From the NCBI GenBank assembly GCA_029834535.1, contig JAQMWT010000390.1, positions 372,001 through 436,000 of the forward strand: DNA of 64,000 nucleotides. Direction: 5' to 3'. Of the stretch, positions 11,726 through 22,192 are shown in pieces. This DNA is from Chrysophaeum taylorii. Its lineage: Eukaryota > Sar > Pelagophyceae > Pelagomonadales > Pelagomonadaceae. Below the pieces are notes generated by a model. It saw only the letters and a list, made by a program, of their open reading frames with translations. It was not told where the DNA came from and ran no database searches. A program made the position numbers and the translations under genes. Every line of letters begins with the position of its first letter. Position 1 is the stretch's first letter.

Positions 11726-12427
11726 GCTGCGATATCCTATGGAGGAGGAGGTATCTTTTTTTTTTCATATCCTAGTAATGTGATTCCTACCTATGAAGGA
11801 GGGAGGTATCTTTTTTTTTTCCTGAGAAGTTGTAGAGAAGTGGTGGTATAAGTTGCCGGCGCTTCTTTATAATAATAAACCGACCCGACCGAGACCGAAC
11901 GTGGCGTTGCGTTGCGTTGCGTTGCAGCCGGACGGAGAGGGCGGCGCCTGGCGACGCGGTGCGAGTGAGGGGATGAACCTCGAGTAGTCTTGTTTGGCAT
12001 GATGGCGATCGAGCGCGAGCGACGGTAGACACGACGTGTGTGATGGAGCGCGATGTCCTCCCAGCTTGGACCCAACAACAACAACAACAACAACAACAAC
12101 AACCTTAGTACGACGACTCGCTCGCTCGGAGTTTATTTATTTATTTATTTATCAAGAGAGACAGTCGAGGCCGGCCGGCCGGCCGGGCTGCCTGAGAAGG
12201 AAATAAATACTGTCTGTCCACAACAAAACCGCGCCCGAGAAGGAAGGGCTGGGTTCTTTGGCAGCACCCTAGAGGTATATAATCTATATCGATGAGGTGG
12301 TACCGGTTAATTCCGGGAATCGGCCCTGTGTGCGCTGGCGGGGACGAGCGAGTCGCCGCGGAGCGCGCGGGCGTGGTGCGCCCCCTGCGCCGTGAGATGC
12401 GATAAGCCACGCAGTCGGGAACTGACG
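11726..12427. promoter_or_regulatory. Divergent intergenic region with microsatellites
   Basis: Separates the minus-strand membrane-protein gene from the plus-strand ankyrin-like gene, so it should hold both promoters. Visible content: two copies of a GGTATC-T10-type segment (11749-11770 and 11808-11824), a TATAA-like stretch near 11866, a GCGTT pentamer run, (AAC)n near 12067-12100, (TTTA)n near 12132-12152 and a GGCC run near 12171-12188. No coding region is supported. Confidence 0.4.
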
Positions 12428-13249
12428 ATGAGCTTTGTGGGGGACTTGTTCGAGATGCTGAGCGTGCAGATGTCGCCGTGCTGCGCGGCCAAGGTGGAGG
12501 CCAAGCCGACGAAGCGCAAGCGGAGCGGTGCGCTCGGGAAGAAGTACAACCGTAAGCAGCAGGTCGAGGTAGAAAGGGCGCGGATGAGGGCGAAGCAGCG
12601 CGCGATGGCGTCCCAGAATAGTCTCGAGGTAAAAGAGGAGGAACCTCTGGGGACGACGACGAGCGAGGACGCGCCGTCGAGCTCTTTCGCGCCCCAAAAT
12701 GTCCAGCGTCCCATGAGCGCGCCGCGGCCGCCGTTGAGCCAACCCCCCGATGAGGACGAGCACAAGCCGATCATCAGACCGACATTCATGGCAAAACTCC
12801 GTTCGATGAGGCGCAGACCCGAGTCGTCGGGGGCGATACTCCCCGAGCCTCGCGGCACGCCCTGGTACGATCTCGTTGCCTTGATGCCCCTGGTCGACGC
12901 CTACGACGAGAATTACTTCGAGGAACGCCTCAAGAGCTTCCGCCCCTCGGAGCTCAAGCAAAAGTGCGCCAAGGGTGGCAACAACATTCTTCACTACTCG
13001 ATAGAGAGGAACGACCCCGTTGCTATTCAAAAGATTCTGGCGCGTATTACCGACCCCCACGACCAGCTCGACCTCGTCAACCAGAAAAACGACGCGGGCT
13101 TCACGCCCAACCACTCGGCGATGGTCTCGCAGTCCAACACCCGATACGCTATCCTCAGGGCCTTCGACGACGTCCGTGCCGAGGCCACGCGCTCGCCCCT
13201 CGGCACCCCGACGACGAAAGCGGGTGCCGCCGCTGCCGCCTCCTCCTGA
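12428..13249 (+). CDS. Ankyrin-repeat-like protein with basic, disordered N-terminus
   Basis: A 273-residue frame from ATG 12428 (MSFVGDLFEML) to TGA. The first 130 residues are basic and disordered (KPTKRKRSGALGKKYNRKQQ), then Pro-rich. The C-terminal half has two helix-loop-helix units of ankyrin type: GGNNILHYSIERNDPVAIQK and a following unit containing NQKNDAGFTPNHSAM, where NHSA replaces the usual PLHLA. Too few repeats are visible to predict a partner. It is followed by a (CTC)n tract and lies on the same strand as COG4. Confidence 0.65.
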   Translation: MSFVGDLFEMLSVQMSPCCAAKVEAKPTKRKRSGALGKKYNRKQQVEVERARMRAKQRAMASQNSLEVKEEEPLGTTTSEDAPSSSFAPQNVQRPMSAPRPPLSQPPDEDEHKPIIRPTFMAKLRSMRRRPESSGAILPEPRGTPWYDLVALMPLVDAYDENYFEERLKSFRPSELKQKCAKGGNNILHYSIERNDPVAIQKILARITDPHDQLDLVNQKNDAGFTPNHSAMVSQSNTRYAILRAFDDVRAEATRSPLGTPTTKAGAAAAASS

Positions 13250-13392
13250 ACCAAGCAACACAAAAAAGGCCAAGGCTCCTTTCTTTTCTCATTTCTTTTG
13301 TTTGCGAACACCACCACTTCGATTGTATGTATGTTTGTTTGATTGTTCATTGGCTGGTTGTTGTAGTCGCGCGTCTCCGTACTTGTGCTGTG

Positions 13393-13440
13393 TCCTCCTC
13401 CTCCTCCTCCTCCTCCTCCTCCTCCTCCTCCTCCTCCTCG
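13393..13440 (+). repeat. (CTC)n microsatellite in the 13250-13731 spacer
   Basis: About sixteen CTC/TCC units in the spacer between the ankyrin-like gene and COG4. The remainder of the spacer holds a CCATT pentamer run near 13505 and an (AAAT)n run near 13650-13675. No other structure is visible. Confidence 0.9.
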
Positions 13441-13731
13441 TCTACGCGAAGGCGAAGGAGATGCGCCGCCGCGTTGTGACAGACCAACGAACAGCCGCGT
13501 GGCCATCCATTCCATTCCATTCCATTTGGGGGTTCGTCCACTCGCGACGCGTGATGATCCAACAATTACTAAGTCTCGTGAGCGCGCAGATCCGTCGTGT
13601 TGTTGTTTTTTTTGTCGGAGTCGGAGGGCGCGGCCGACACTCAGTCAGTGAAATAAATAAACAAATAAATAAATACCCTATATATGCTATGCTTGCCGAG
13701 ACCCCCCCCTAGTACTTGTTTTTAGTTGAGA

Positions 13732-15498
13732 ATGGACGAGGAGGTGGGAGAGCTCGTCGCGAGGTGCCACGAGGCCCGCGCCGAGGGAAGTGCTGTGGAG
13801 ATCGTGTCGAGCGTGCAGCAGTTGCGGGGCGCGGCGAGTCTGGTGTGTGACGCGGCCGTGGTGGAGGTGGTGGCGAGCTGCGTAAAAGGTGCAGAGGAGA
13901 AGGTGGCGGAGTTGATCGAGGCGTCGGTGATCGGCGGGGAGGGGGTCGAGGAGACGTGCATGTGCTTCGTCGCGCTGCGCGGGGACCTCGACCGCGGCGG
14001 AGCTGCGCTCGCGCGCGGGAGCCGGGTCGCGTGCCGTAGGAAGATGCGCGAGGCGGCGTCGAGGTCGGCGTCGGAAGCTTGTCCGCGCGCGACGGTCCTG
14101 GCGAACGTGTTGGGGGCGTGCTGCGGCGTGGCGACCGTGGCGCTCCGGGGGGAGGCGCTTGGTAAGGAACTAGCCCTCGCGGCAGCGCGGGATGCGGTGG
14201 ACCTGGGAAGCGAGGAGGCTCGCATTATTGCGAACGACTTGCTGCGAGAGGCGCGACCGACGGACGTTTTGAGCATGGACGCGCGGCTCGACGAGCTGTC
14301 GTTCGCGTGTCAGTTCGGGCGGCGGTTCGAGCGGTTCGCGGGGTCTCTCGAGATCGCGACGCCCGAGATCTCTACGCGTTTAGGCGAACTCGACGGCGCG
14401 TACGTCGAATTAGAGGGCGCCTACTGCGACGCTTGCGTGAGAGCGGCGCTCGAGGACGACGACAAGGAGGGGTTAGGGGACGTGTTTTTCGTTTTGCGCC
14501 GCGGCGTCGACCGCGCCCTCTCCACGCTTAGCGAACAGGCGGCGCTCGCGCGGCTCCACGGGACTCTGGCGACTCTGTCGCCGTCCGAGAACGTGTACCG
14601 GACGGTCGCGAGAGTTCGTAGAGAAAGGGCATCGTCGTCGTCGTCGTCGAATTTCGCGACTGCTTTGGTGGCGGCGATGGACGAGGACGAACACGGCGCG
14701 TCGCCGGCGGCGCTCGCGGCCGCGAGTCGCAGAGGCTTCGAGTGTTCTTCGGCCGTCGAGGCGCTCGCGTCGGACGTCGTCGCCCAACTCGCCACCTCGG
14801 TGCCCGCCGCGCTGCCGTTGGTGGACGACTTCAAGGACGCCGCGCGCGTCTACGAGGACCTCGCGACGGGCGCATTGGACGCTCTGTTCGAAGCGCCCGA
14901 GTTCCAGGAGGCGAGGGCTCGGTTCCGAAACGAGGCGCCGCTCGCCGACATCGCGGCGACGGACGTTCTCCTCGACTCAAAGCTGGCGCCGCTCTACGAG
15001 AATACGGTCCTCGCGCACCCGGTGTTCCGGACGGCCGCCGACTCTTTAACTCGCGGCAGACCTCGGACGGCGCTCTGTCGCCTCCTCGCGAGGGACGCGG
15101 CCGGAATTGTTTTGGACGGGCTCCTCGCCACCACCTTCACCGCCCTCGGCGCGCTGGCGCTTCGCCGCGAAGTCCGAGGTCTCCAGGCCCTCATCGCCTC
15201 CTACCTCCCCGGCGAAGGAGAAGAAGAAGAAGAAGAAGAAGGAGGCAACGGGGGCAATGATGATCGTGATACCGGGGCGGCGGCCTCGGTGCGGGGGGAC
15301 TTCGACCTGCTCTCGACGGCCCTCGACCTCTTGAACCTCGAGGCCCCCGGCGACGCCAGGCTGCTCTTGCAAACCACGACTATCGTTGTTGCAAACAACA
15401 ACAACACCACCACCACCCTCGACGTTGCGACTATTCTCCGCCGGCGCGTCGACTTTAGCCCCACGGCAATCGAGGCGGTCCTAACGGACCTAAAATAA
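13732..15498 (+). CDS. COG4: Conserved oligomeric Golgi complex subunit 4
   Basis: A 588-residue intronless frame from ATG 13732 to TAA 15496-15498. COG4 is a lobe A subunit of the COG tether, which captures vesicles in retrograde intra-Golgi traffic. Family resemblance is seen in the CQFGRRFERFAGSL segment, in LDGAYVELEGAYCDACVRAA followed by LGDVFFVLRRGVDRALSTLS (the conserved 'valve' region), and in the C-terminal ILRRRVDFSPTAIEAV. It is shorter than the roughly 785-residue human protein, with much of the N-terminal coiled coil reduced and a Glu-rich insert near residue 500. The stop overlaps the ATG of the next gene by one base, so the two may share a transcript. Identification rests on remembered family pattern. 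Confidence 0.75.
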   Translation: MDEEVGELVARCHEARAEGSAVEIVSSVQQLRGAASLVCDAAVVEVVASCVKGAEEKVAELIEASVIGGEGVEETCMCFVALRGDLDRGGAALARGSRVACRRKMREAASRSASEACPRATVLANVLGACCGVATVALRGEALGKELALAAARDAVDLGSEEARIIANDLLREARPTDVLSMDARLDELSFACQFGRRFERFAGSLEIATPEISTRLGELDGAYVELEGAYCDACVRAALEDDDKEGLGDVFFVLRRGVDRALSTLSEQAALARLHGTLATLSPSENVYRTVARVRRERASSSSSSNFATALVAAMDEDEHGASPAALAAASRRGFECSSAVEALASDVVAQLATSVPAALPLVDDFKDAARVYEDLATGALDALFEAPEFQEARARFRNEAPLADIAATDVLLDSKLAPLYENTVLAHPVFRTAADSLTRGRPRTALCRLLARDAAGIVLDGLLATTFTALGALALRREVRGLQALIASYLPGEGEEEEEEEGGNGGNDDRDTGAAASVRGDFDLLSTALDLLNLEAPGDARLLLQTTTIVVANNNNTTTTLDVATILRRRVDFSPTAIEAVLTDLK

Positions 15499-16955
15499 TG
15501 TTCCTCGTCGCCATCGTCGGCAGGCCAAACGTCGGCAAGTCGACGCTCTTCAACGCACTCCGCGATACCTCGGTCAACCGGGCCCCGCAGCTGACGGGTC
15601 CCTTACCCCGCACGACGCGGGACGCGCGGGTCGCGGCGGCGCGCTTGGGCGGGCTACGGTTCCACATCGCCGACACGGCGGGCTACGAAGTTTCCGATGA
15701 TGATGATCATGTTGTTGTTAATATCGACGGCGATGGACACAACAAGTACGGATCGAACTGGAGCGGGATGAGCGCCTCGATGCTCGCGCGGTCGCGGAGC
15801 ATCGTGCAGAAAGCTAGCGTTGTTCTGCTGCTTCTCGGGCGCGAAGTAGCGGGTTCGGATTTTGAAGCTTCCGATTGGCTCAGGCCTCTCGGAAAGCCGC
15901 GGATCGTCGCCTTCAACAAGTGCGAGCACGCGCGGCCTTCTTTGGATGATATCGACACCGTGGCGACGCGGTTTCTCGGGAAAAATGACTTCGAGGAACC
16001 GCTTTTTATGTCGGCGACTCACGGCGACGGTTTGCCAGACCTTCTCGCAGCCCTCCGCGCCCTCGGAGCCCCCGAAGAAGAAGAAGAAGACCCGCCCCCG
16101 GACCTCCGGATCGCCCTCGTCGGCCGACCGAACGTCGGCAAGTCGAGTCTCCTCAACGCTCTCTCCAAAGAGCTCGCGGCTCTGACGTCGCCCGTGCCCG
16201 GCGTCACGCGCGATCCCGTTGAGGCGAGAGTAACCTTCAAAGGGAAGACGGCCCTGGTGGTCGACACCGCCGGTCTCCGACGGCGCCACCAGGAGACCCT
16301 CGACGCGCTCCGCGCAACGGACCGAGAACTCCGATACAACGCGAACGCGACCGCCCTCGTCGTAGACGCTTCGGAACCTACGAGAACGGACGACGCGAGA
16401 CTCGCGCGCCGCTGCCTCGACACGGCGCGCGGCGCTTTTTTTGTGGTTGCAAACAAGGCCGACGTGGTCCGCAGCACACACATCGAGGCTGGCATCGCCA
16501 AAGCCCTCGGACTCCCGCCCGCAGTTCCGGTCGTCGCCTGCTCGGCCACCGCCCCCGTCCCCAACACGCACCCCCACCGTCTCCTCGCGGCGGCCTTTAG
16601 GGCTGACGCGGCGCACCGACGCAAGTGGGTCAAAACCCCCGTTCTTAACGCCTGGCTCCGGGACTGGCTCAAATCTCCCCTCGGCAAGCCCGCCGTGCTC
16701 ACCAAGGTCCGCTTCATCGCCCAGACTTCCGTCGACCCCCCCACCTTTGCCCTCCACGGCCGCCGCCTCTCCGCCCGACTCACCCCCGCGGCCTTCCAGG
16801 CCCTCCGCGCCCGCGTCGCCCAGGACCTCGACTTTTTCGGGGCGAGGCTCCGCTTCGTCTGCAAAAATACGGCCACGCCATGGCTGGGGTTGTCGAATCG
16901 CAGGCGACGACGACGACGACGACGACGAAGCGACAAGACCCCCCCAACTGGATGA
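15498..16955 (+). CDS. Double GTPase of the Der/EngA family
   Basis: A 485-residue frame with two tandem GTPase domains and a C-terminal KH-like domain, the hallmark of Der/EngA, which acts in large-subunit assembly of bacterial-type (organelle) ribosomes. Domain 1: VGRPNVGKSTLFNAL, ADTAGYE, FNKCE (usual NKxD with Asp replaced by Glu), MSATHGDG. Domain 2: VGRPNVGKSSLLNAL, VDTAGLRR, ANKAD. Residues ~370-465 resemble the KH-like domain. The protein starts directly at the first G1 strand (MFLVAIVGRPNVGKS), leaving no room for an organelle targeting peptide, which is odd if it serves plastid or mitochondrial ribosomes. The ATG shares its A with the COG4 stop. The extreme C-terminus is poly-Arg from a CGA/GAC repeat. 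Confidence 0.9.
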   Translation: MFLVAIVGRPNVGKSTLFNALRDTSVNRAPQLTGPLPRTTRDARVAAARLGGLRFHIADTAGYEVSDDDDHVVVNIDGDGHNKYGSNWSGMSASMLARSRSIVQKASVVLLLLGREVAGSDFEASDWLRPLGKPRIVAFNKCEHARPSLDDIDTVATRFLGKNDFEEPLFMSATHGDGLPDLLAALRALGAPEEEEEDPPPDLRIALVGRPNVGKSSLLNALSKELAALTSPVPGVTRDPVEARVTFKGKTALVVDTAGLRRRHQETLDALRATDRELRYNANATALVVDASEPTRTDDARLARRCLDTARGAFFVVANKADVVRSTHIEAGIAKALGLPPAVPVVACSATAPVPNTHPHRLLAAAFRADAAHRRKWVKTPVLNAWLRDWLKSPLGKPAVLTKVRFIAQTSVDPPTFALHGRRLSARLTPAAFQALRARVAQDLDFFGARLRFVCKNTATPWLGLSNRRRRRRRRRRSDKTPPTG

Positions 16956-16994
16956 TGAGATGAATCAAGCGCCGCGGAGTGTTTGTTTGTTTGT

Positions 16995-17029
<35 letters not shown>

Positions 17030-17356
17030 CCAGAGCATCCATCCCCGCACCACTATAGTACGTCGCCAGTCTTCTTCTTCTTATTCTTCTTCTTCTTCTT
17101 CTTCTTCCTCTTCCTCTTGAAGAAGAAGAAGCCTTATTCTTGCGTGGGGAGCAGCAGCAAGAAAACGCTGTTGTGGTGGGCCCAGTCTGATTGATGTTGA
17201 CGACGATGCTATAGTCGGGGCCGAAGATTCGTCCAAATTGTAAACTAACTAACTAACCCCTTGATTCGTTTTTTGGGGTTACGTGGTCCGACGTGGCAAA
17301 TAGGAGCCGCCCCGAAACTGTGACGCAGCGTAGTTGCGTCATCGAGGCGCGGCGCG
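16956..17356. repeat. Microsatellite-rich spacer
   Basis: Holds (GTTT)n/(ATTT)n at about 16979-17030, (TTC)n at about 17071-17118 and a following GAAGAA run. These could fold as a CTT/AAG hairpin around 17100-17130. The end of the spacer should contain the promoter of the Lys/Glu-rich gene at 17357. No coding region is supported. Confidence 0.6.
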
Positions 17357-20300
17357 ATGATGTTGATGCTCCTCCCTGCCGCCCAGGCCCTCGTCTGGTT
17401 CCAGGCGACAGCACCGCCTCCCCGCGGCACCTTATCGCTGTACGCCGAGCCCCCGGAAGAAAAGTGCTTGGCGACAGCTGGCTACGAGCCAGTCGCCACA
17501 CTCATCGGGGACCACAAGTGGCACCACGGCTTCATCGCCGCCGGCGACGCCGAGGCCTGGGCCTCGCTGCGCGACAGCTTCCGCGACACCTACGACCCGA
17601 CTTCCTTCGTCCCCCTCGAAGCCCACGTCCTCCTCGGCCACTTCGCCGAACACCTCGGAGACCTCGACGAAGAGCGGCTCGCGCCCCTCGTCCAGGCCCG
17701 CGAGAAGCTCAAGGCCATGGCCCCCGTCGTGGCGGGCTTGATTGTGCTGGGCGAGGAGGACTTCGACATCCAAGGTCTCCAGCCCTTTCTCGACCAGAAC
17801 GGCCTCTTCGTCTATCACCTGCACTGGGCTCTCCGCCTCGCTGAGATCGAGAAAGACAACAAAAAGAAGCAGATCGAGCTCGCGGCCAAGGACGCCGAGC
17901 TCGCGGCAAAGAAGGCCGAGGTCCAGGCCCTCATGGACCAGCTCCGCTCGCTCCAGGGCTCCCCGGGCGTCGCCGACCTCGGCACCTTGCGGGACCAGCT
18001 CGCCGAGCTCAGGGCCATCGACGTTCCTCTTTCGTTAGGCGATAATGCCCTCGATCCTTCCGTCGACGAGAGAAAAGACCCCGCCGTCGTCGAAGAAGTT
18101 GCCAAGGTCGCCGCCGCCGCCGAGAACAAGAAGGGCGACGAGCCGGTTCTCGTACCCGGAGACCTCGAGAACTCCGCTGCCGACCTCGAGGAGGAGAAGC
18201 ACGAGCAGAAAGTGTTGGAGGAGGGCAAGGCCGCCAACGAGGAGAAGACGATCAAGGCCGAGGAGGAGGAGGAGGAAAAGAAGGAGAGCGTCGAGGCCGA
18301 AAAAGCGGAGGAGGAGGTCGAGGTCGAGAAAAAAGAAAAAGTTGAGAAGACGGATGATGCCAAGCCCGAAAAAGATCAAGAGGTTCTAGCAGAGAAGGAC
18401 GACGAGGAGGCGGTCAAGGCCGAGAAGGACGAGGAGAAGGCCAAGGAGGTCAAGGAAGAGAAGAAGGACGAAGAGGTCAAGGCTGAGAAGGAGAAGAAAG
18501 ACGAGGAGGTCAAGGCCGAGAAGGAAGAGAAGAAGGACGAGGAGGTCAAGGCTGAGAAGGAAGAGAAGAAGGACGAGGAGGTCAAGGCTGAAAAGGAGAA
18601 GAAGGACGAAGAGGTCAAGGCTGAGAAGGAAGAGAAGAAAGACGAGGAGGTCAAGGCTGAGAAGGAAGAGAAGAAGGACGAGGAGGTCAAGGCTGAGAAG
18701 GAAGAGAAGAAGGACGAAGAGGTCAAGGCTGAGAAGGAAGAGAAGAAAGACGAGGAGGTCAAGGCTGAGAAGGAAGAGAAGAAGGACGAGGAGGTCAAGG
18801 CTGAGAAGGAAGAGAAGAAGGACGAGGAGGTCAAGGCCGAGAAGGAAGAGAAGAAAGACGAGGAGGTCAAGGCCGAGAAGGAAGAGAAGAAGGACGAGGA
18901 GGTGAAGGCTGAGAAGGAAGAGAAGAAGGACGAAGAGGTCAAGGCTGAGAAGGAAGAGAAGAAGGACGAAGAGGTCAAGGCCGAGAAGGAGAAGAAGGAC
19001 GAAGAGGCCAAGGCTGAGCAGGAAGAGAAGGAAGAGAAAAAGGACGAGGTCAAGGCCGAGAAGGAAGAGAAGAAGGACGAGGTCAAGGAGAAGAAAAAGG
19101 AGGAGGTTAAGGCCGAGAAGGAGGAGAAGAAGGATGAGGTCAAGGTTGAGAATAAGGAGGAGAAGGAGAACAAGAAGGAGGAGATCAAAGCCGAGGAGGA
19201 GGACAAAGCGGAAGAGATAAAGGCGGATAAGGAGGAGAAGAAGGACGAGGCCAAGGTCGAGGAGAAGAAGAAGGAGGAAGAAGTCAAGGCCGAGAAGGAA
19301 GAAACGAAAGAGGAGGTCAAGGCCGAGAAAGACGAGAAGAAGGAGGAGGTCAAGGCCGAGAAGGACGAGAAGAAGGAAGAAGTCAAGGCCGAGGAGGTGG
19401 AGAAGAAGGAAGAAGTCAAGGCCGAGAAGGAGGATAAGACTGCAGTCAAGGCCGAGAAGGAAGAAACGAAAGAGGAGGTCAAGGCCGAGAAAGACGAGAA
19501 GAAGGAGGAGGTCAAGGCCGAGAAGGACGAGAAGAAGGAAGAAGTCAAGAAGGACGAGAAGAAGGAAGAAGTCAAGAAGGACGAGAAGAAGGAGGAAGTC
19601 GAGGCCGAGAAGGACGAGAAGAAGGAGGAAGTCAAGGCCGAGGAGGTGGAGAAGAAGGAAGAAGTCAAGGCCGAGAAGGAGGATAAGAAAGAGGAAAAGG
19701 AGGAGGTCAAGGCCGAGAAGGAGGAGAAGAAGGAAGAGAAGAAGGAAGAGAAAAACGAAGAGGTCAAGGCTGAGAAAGAGGAGAAGAAGGAAGAAGTCAA
19801 GGCCGAGAAGGAAGAGAAGAAAGAGGAAAAGGAAGAGGTCAAGGCGGAGAAGGAGGAGAAGAAGGAAGAAGTCAAGGCCGAGAAGGAGGAGAAGAAGGAG
19901 GAGGTTAAGGCCGAGAAAGACGAGAAGAAGGAGGAAGAGGTCAAGGCGGAGAAGGAGGAGAAGAAGGAAGAAGTCAAGGCCGAGAAGGAGGAGAAGAAAG
20001 AGGAAAAGGAGGAGGTCAAGGCCGAGGAGGAGGAGAAGAAGGAAGAGAAGAAGAAAGAGGTCAAGGCGGAGAAGGAGGAGAAGAAGGAAGAAGTCAAGGC
20101 CGAGAAGGAGGAGAAGAAGGAGGAGGAGGTCAAGGCGGGAGGAGGAGAAGAAGGAAGAAGTCAAGGCCGAGAAGGAGGAGAAGAAAGAGGAAAAGGAGGA
20201 GGTCAAGGCCGAGGAGGAGGAGAAGAAGGAAGAAGAAAGAGGTCAAGGCGGAGAAGGAGAAGAAGAAGAAGTCAAGGCCGAGAAGGAGGAGAAGAAAGAG

Positions 20301-22182
20301 GAAAAGGAGGAGGTCAAGGCCGAGGAGGAGGAGAAGAAGGAAGAGAAGAAGAAAGAGGTCAAGGCCGAGAAGGAGGAGAAGAAGGAAGAAGTCAAGGCCG
20401 AGAAGGAGGAGAAGAAGGAGGAGGAGGTCAAGGCGGAGAAGGAGGAGAAGAAGGAAGAAGTCAAGGCCGAGAAGGAGGAGAAGAAAGAGGAAAAGGAGGA
20501 GGTCAAGGCCGAGGAGGAGGAGAAGAAGGAAGAGAAGAAGAAAGAGGTCAAGGCGGAGAAGGAGGAGAAGAAGGAAGAAGTCAAGGCCGAGAAGGAGGAG
20601 AAGAAGGAGGAGGAGGTCAAGGCGGAGAAGGAGGAGAAGAAGGAAGAAGTCAAGGCCGAGAAGGAGGAGAAGAAAGAGGAAAAGGAGGAGGTCAAGGCCG
20701 AGGAGGAGGAGAAGAAGGAAGAGAAGAAGAAAGAGGTCAAGGCGGAGAAGGAGGAGAAGAAGGAAGAAGTCAAGGCCGAGAAGGAGGAGAAGAAGGAGGA
20801 GGAGGAGGTCAAGGCGGAGAAAGAGGAGAAGAAGGAAGAAGTCAAGGCCGAGAAGGTGGAGAAGAAGGAAGAAGTCAAGGCCGAGAAAGACGAGAAGAAG
20901 GAGGAGGTCAAGGCCGAGAAAGACGAGAAGAAGGAAGAGGTCAAAGCTGAGAAGGAGGAGAAGAAGGGAGAAGTCAAGGCCGAGAAGGAGGAGAAGAAGG
21001 AGGAAGTCAAGGCCGAGAAGGAAGAGAAGCAAGATGAAAAGGAAGAGGTCAAGGCCGAGAAGGAGGACAAGAAAGATGAAAAGGAGGAGGTCAAGGCCGA
21101 GAAGGAGGAAGTCAAGGCGGAGAAAGAGGAGAAGAAGGAAGAAGTCAAGGCCGAGAAGGAGGAGAAGAAGGAGGAAATCAAGGCCGAGAAGGAAAAGGCC
21201 GAGAAGAAGGAAGAAGCCAAGGTCGAGAAGGAAGAGAAGGAAGAGGTCAAGGCCGAGAAGGAGGAGAAGAAGGATGAGGTCAAGGCCGAGAAAGAGGAGA
21301 AGAAAGATGAAAAGGAAGAGGTCAAGGAGAAGGAGGAGAAGAAGGAAGAGGTCAAGGCCGAGAAGGAAGAGGTCAAGGCTGAGAAAGAGGAGCAGAAGGA
21401 AGAAGTCAAGGCCGAGAAGGAAGAGAAGAAAGAGGAAAAGGAAGAGGTCAAGGCCGAGAAGGAAGAGGGAAAGGAAGAAGTCAAGGCCGAGAAGGAAGAA
21501 GAGGCGGAGAAGAAGGAAGAGGTTAAGGCTGAGAAAGACGAGAAGAAGGAAGATGTCAAGGCTGAGAAAGACGAGAAGAAGGAAGATGTCAAGGCTGAGA
21601 AAGAGGAGAAGAAGGAGGAGGTCAAGGCCGAGAAAGAGGAGAAGGAAGAAGTCAAGGCCGAGAAGGAGGAGAAGAAGGAGAAGAAGGAGGAGGTCAAGGC
21701 GGAGAAAGGCGAGAAGAAGGAAGAGGTCAAGGCCGAGAAGGAAGAGAAGGAAGAAGGCAAGGCCGAGAAGGAAGAGAAGAAGAAGGTCAAGGCGGAGAAA
21801 AAGGACAAGGCGGAGATCAACGGGCAATTGAATGGCAAGGCGAACGGCAAAGCGAAGTCGCCTGTATTCGAGGAGGCTGACGAGCCATTTGATGTGTCGG
21901 TGGAGCGAGTGGCAGTGTTTGAAAGAGTTTTTTTTTTTGTTCCCCGATGATAAAGGGAGCGCGCAGGTCGTCGTCGTGGAGGAGCCGGCTCGTGCAGTCG
22001 TCGAGGAGGAGGGGGAGTTCGCTTTTGAGGCTGCTAAGGCTCCGGTAAAGGACACTGCCGCCATATCCCTGCGCAGTAGCGGCGGCGTGCATGCGGCCGT
22101 GCCTACTTTGGGCGATGTTTGCCATCACAACAAACCAAATTATGGACGTCGTCGTCGCTTGCACTTTGTGTGTTTTGTGTGA
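17357..22182 (+). CDS. Giant Lys/Glu-repeat protein with N-terminal signal-like segment (frame broken in the repeat)
   Basis: Opens at ATG 17357 with a hydrophobic leader (MMLMLLPAAQALVWFQ) that could be a signal or plastid-targeting peptide. Residues ~35-200 form a folded, unrecognised domain ending in a coiled coil (KKQIELAAKDAELAAKKAEV). From about 18400 the protein becomes tandem 11-13-residue units such as VKAEKEEKKDEE, predicted highly charged and helical or disordered. Near 20137, 20232 and 20255 three units are 2, 5 and 4 nt short relative to neighbours. The repeat therefore leaves the starting frame and resumes in another from about 20260. These could be assembly errors or real lesions. 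The tail (NGQLNGKANGKAKSP) is followed by a probable 73-nt intron (21894-21966) and a last exon to TGA 22182. Function unknown. Confidence 0.65.
18400..21800 (+). repeat. Coding minisatellite, 33-45-bp GA-rich units
   Basis: About 3.4 kb of degenerate tandem units of the type GAGGTCAAGGCCGAGAAG followed by a GAGGAGAAG variant, nearly pure purine on the plus strand except for TCAA/GCC steps. Higher-order periodicity is visible: 20150-20800 repeats a ~180-bp block about four times. The composition opens very long antisense frames that are not genes. Confidence 0.95.
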
Positions 22183-22192
22183 GTGCGCGTGG

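Noticed and set aside
12284-13273. 329-codon minus frame opposite the ankyrin-like gene
   Set aside because: Arg/Leu-rich shadow; the plus strand has a proper ATG, ankyrin-like repeats and a stop.
15654-16757. 367-codon minus frame opposite Der
   Set aside because: Antisense shadow of two well-defined GTPase domains.
20856-21950. Separate downstream Lys/Glu-rich gene starting near 20856
   Set aside because: There is no promoter space or proper start; it is the continuation of the same repeat after small indels near 20137-20260.
18376-22064. Very long minus-strand frames (about 535-644 codons) rich in Ser/Phe/Leu
   Set aside because: They are antisense shadows of the GA-rich Lys/Glu repeat; composition is dictated by the purine tract and there are no motifs or starts.
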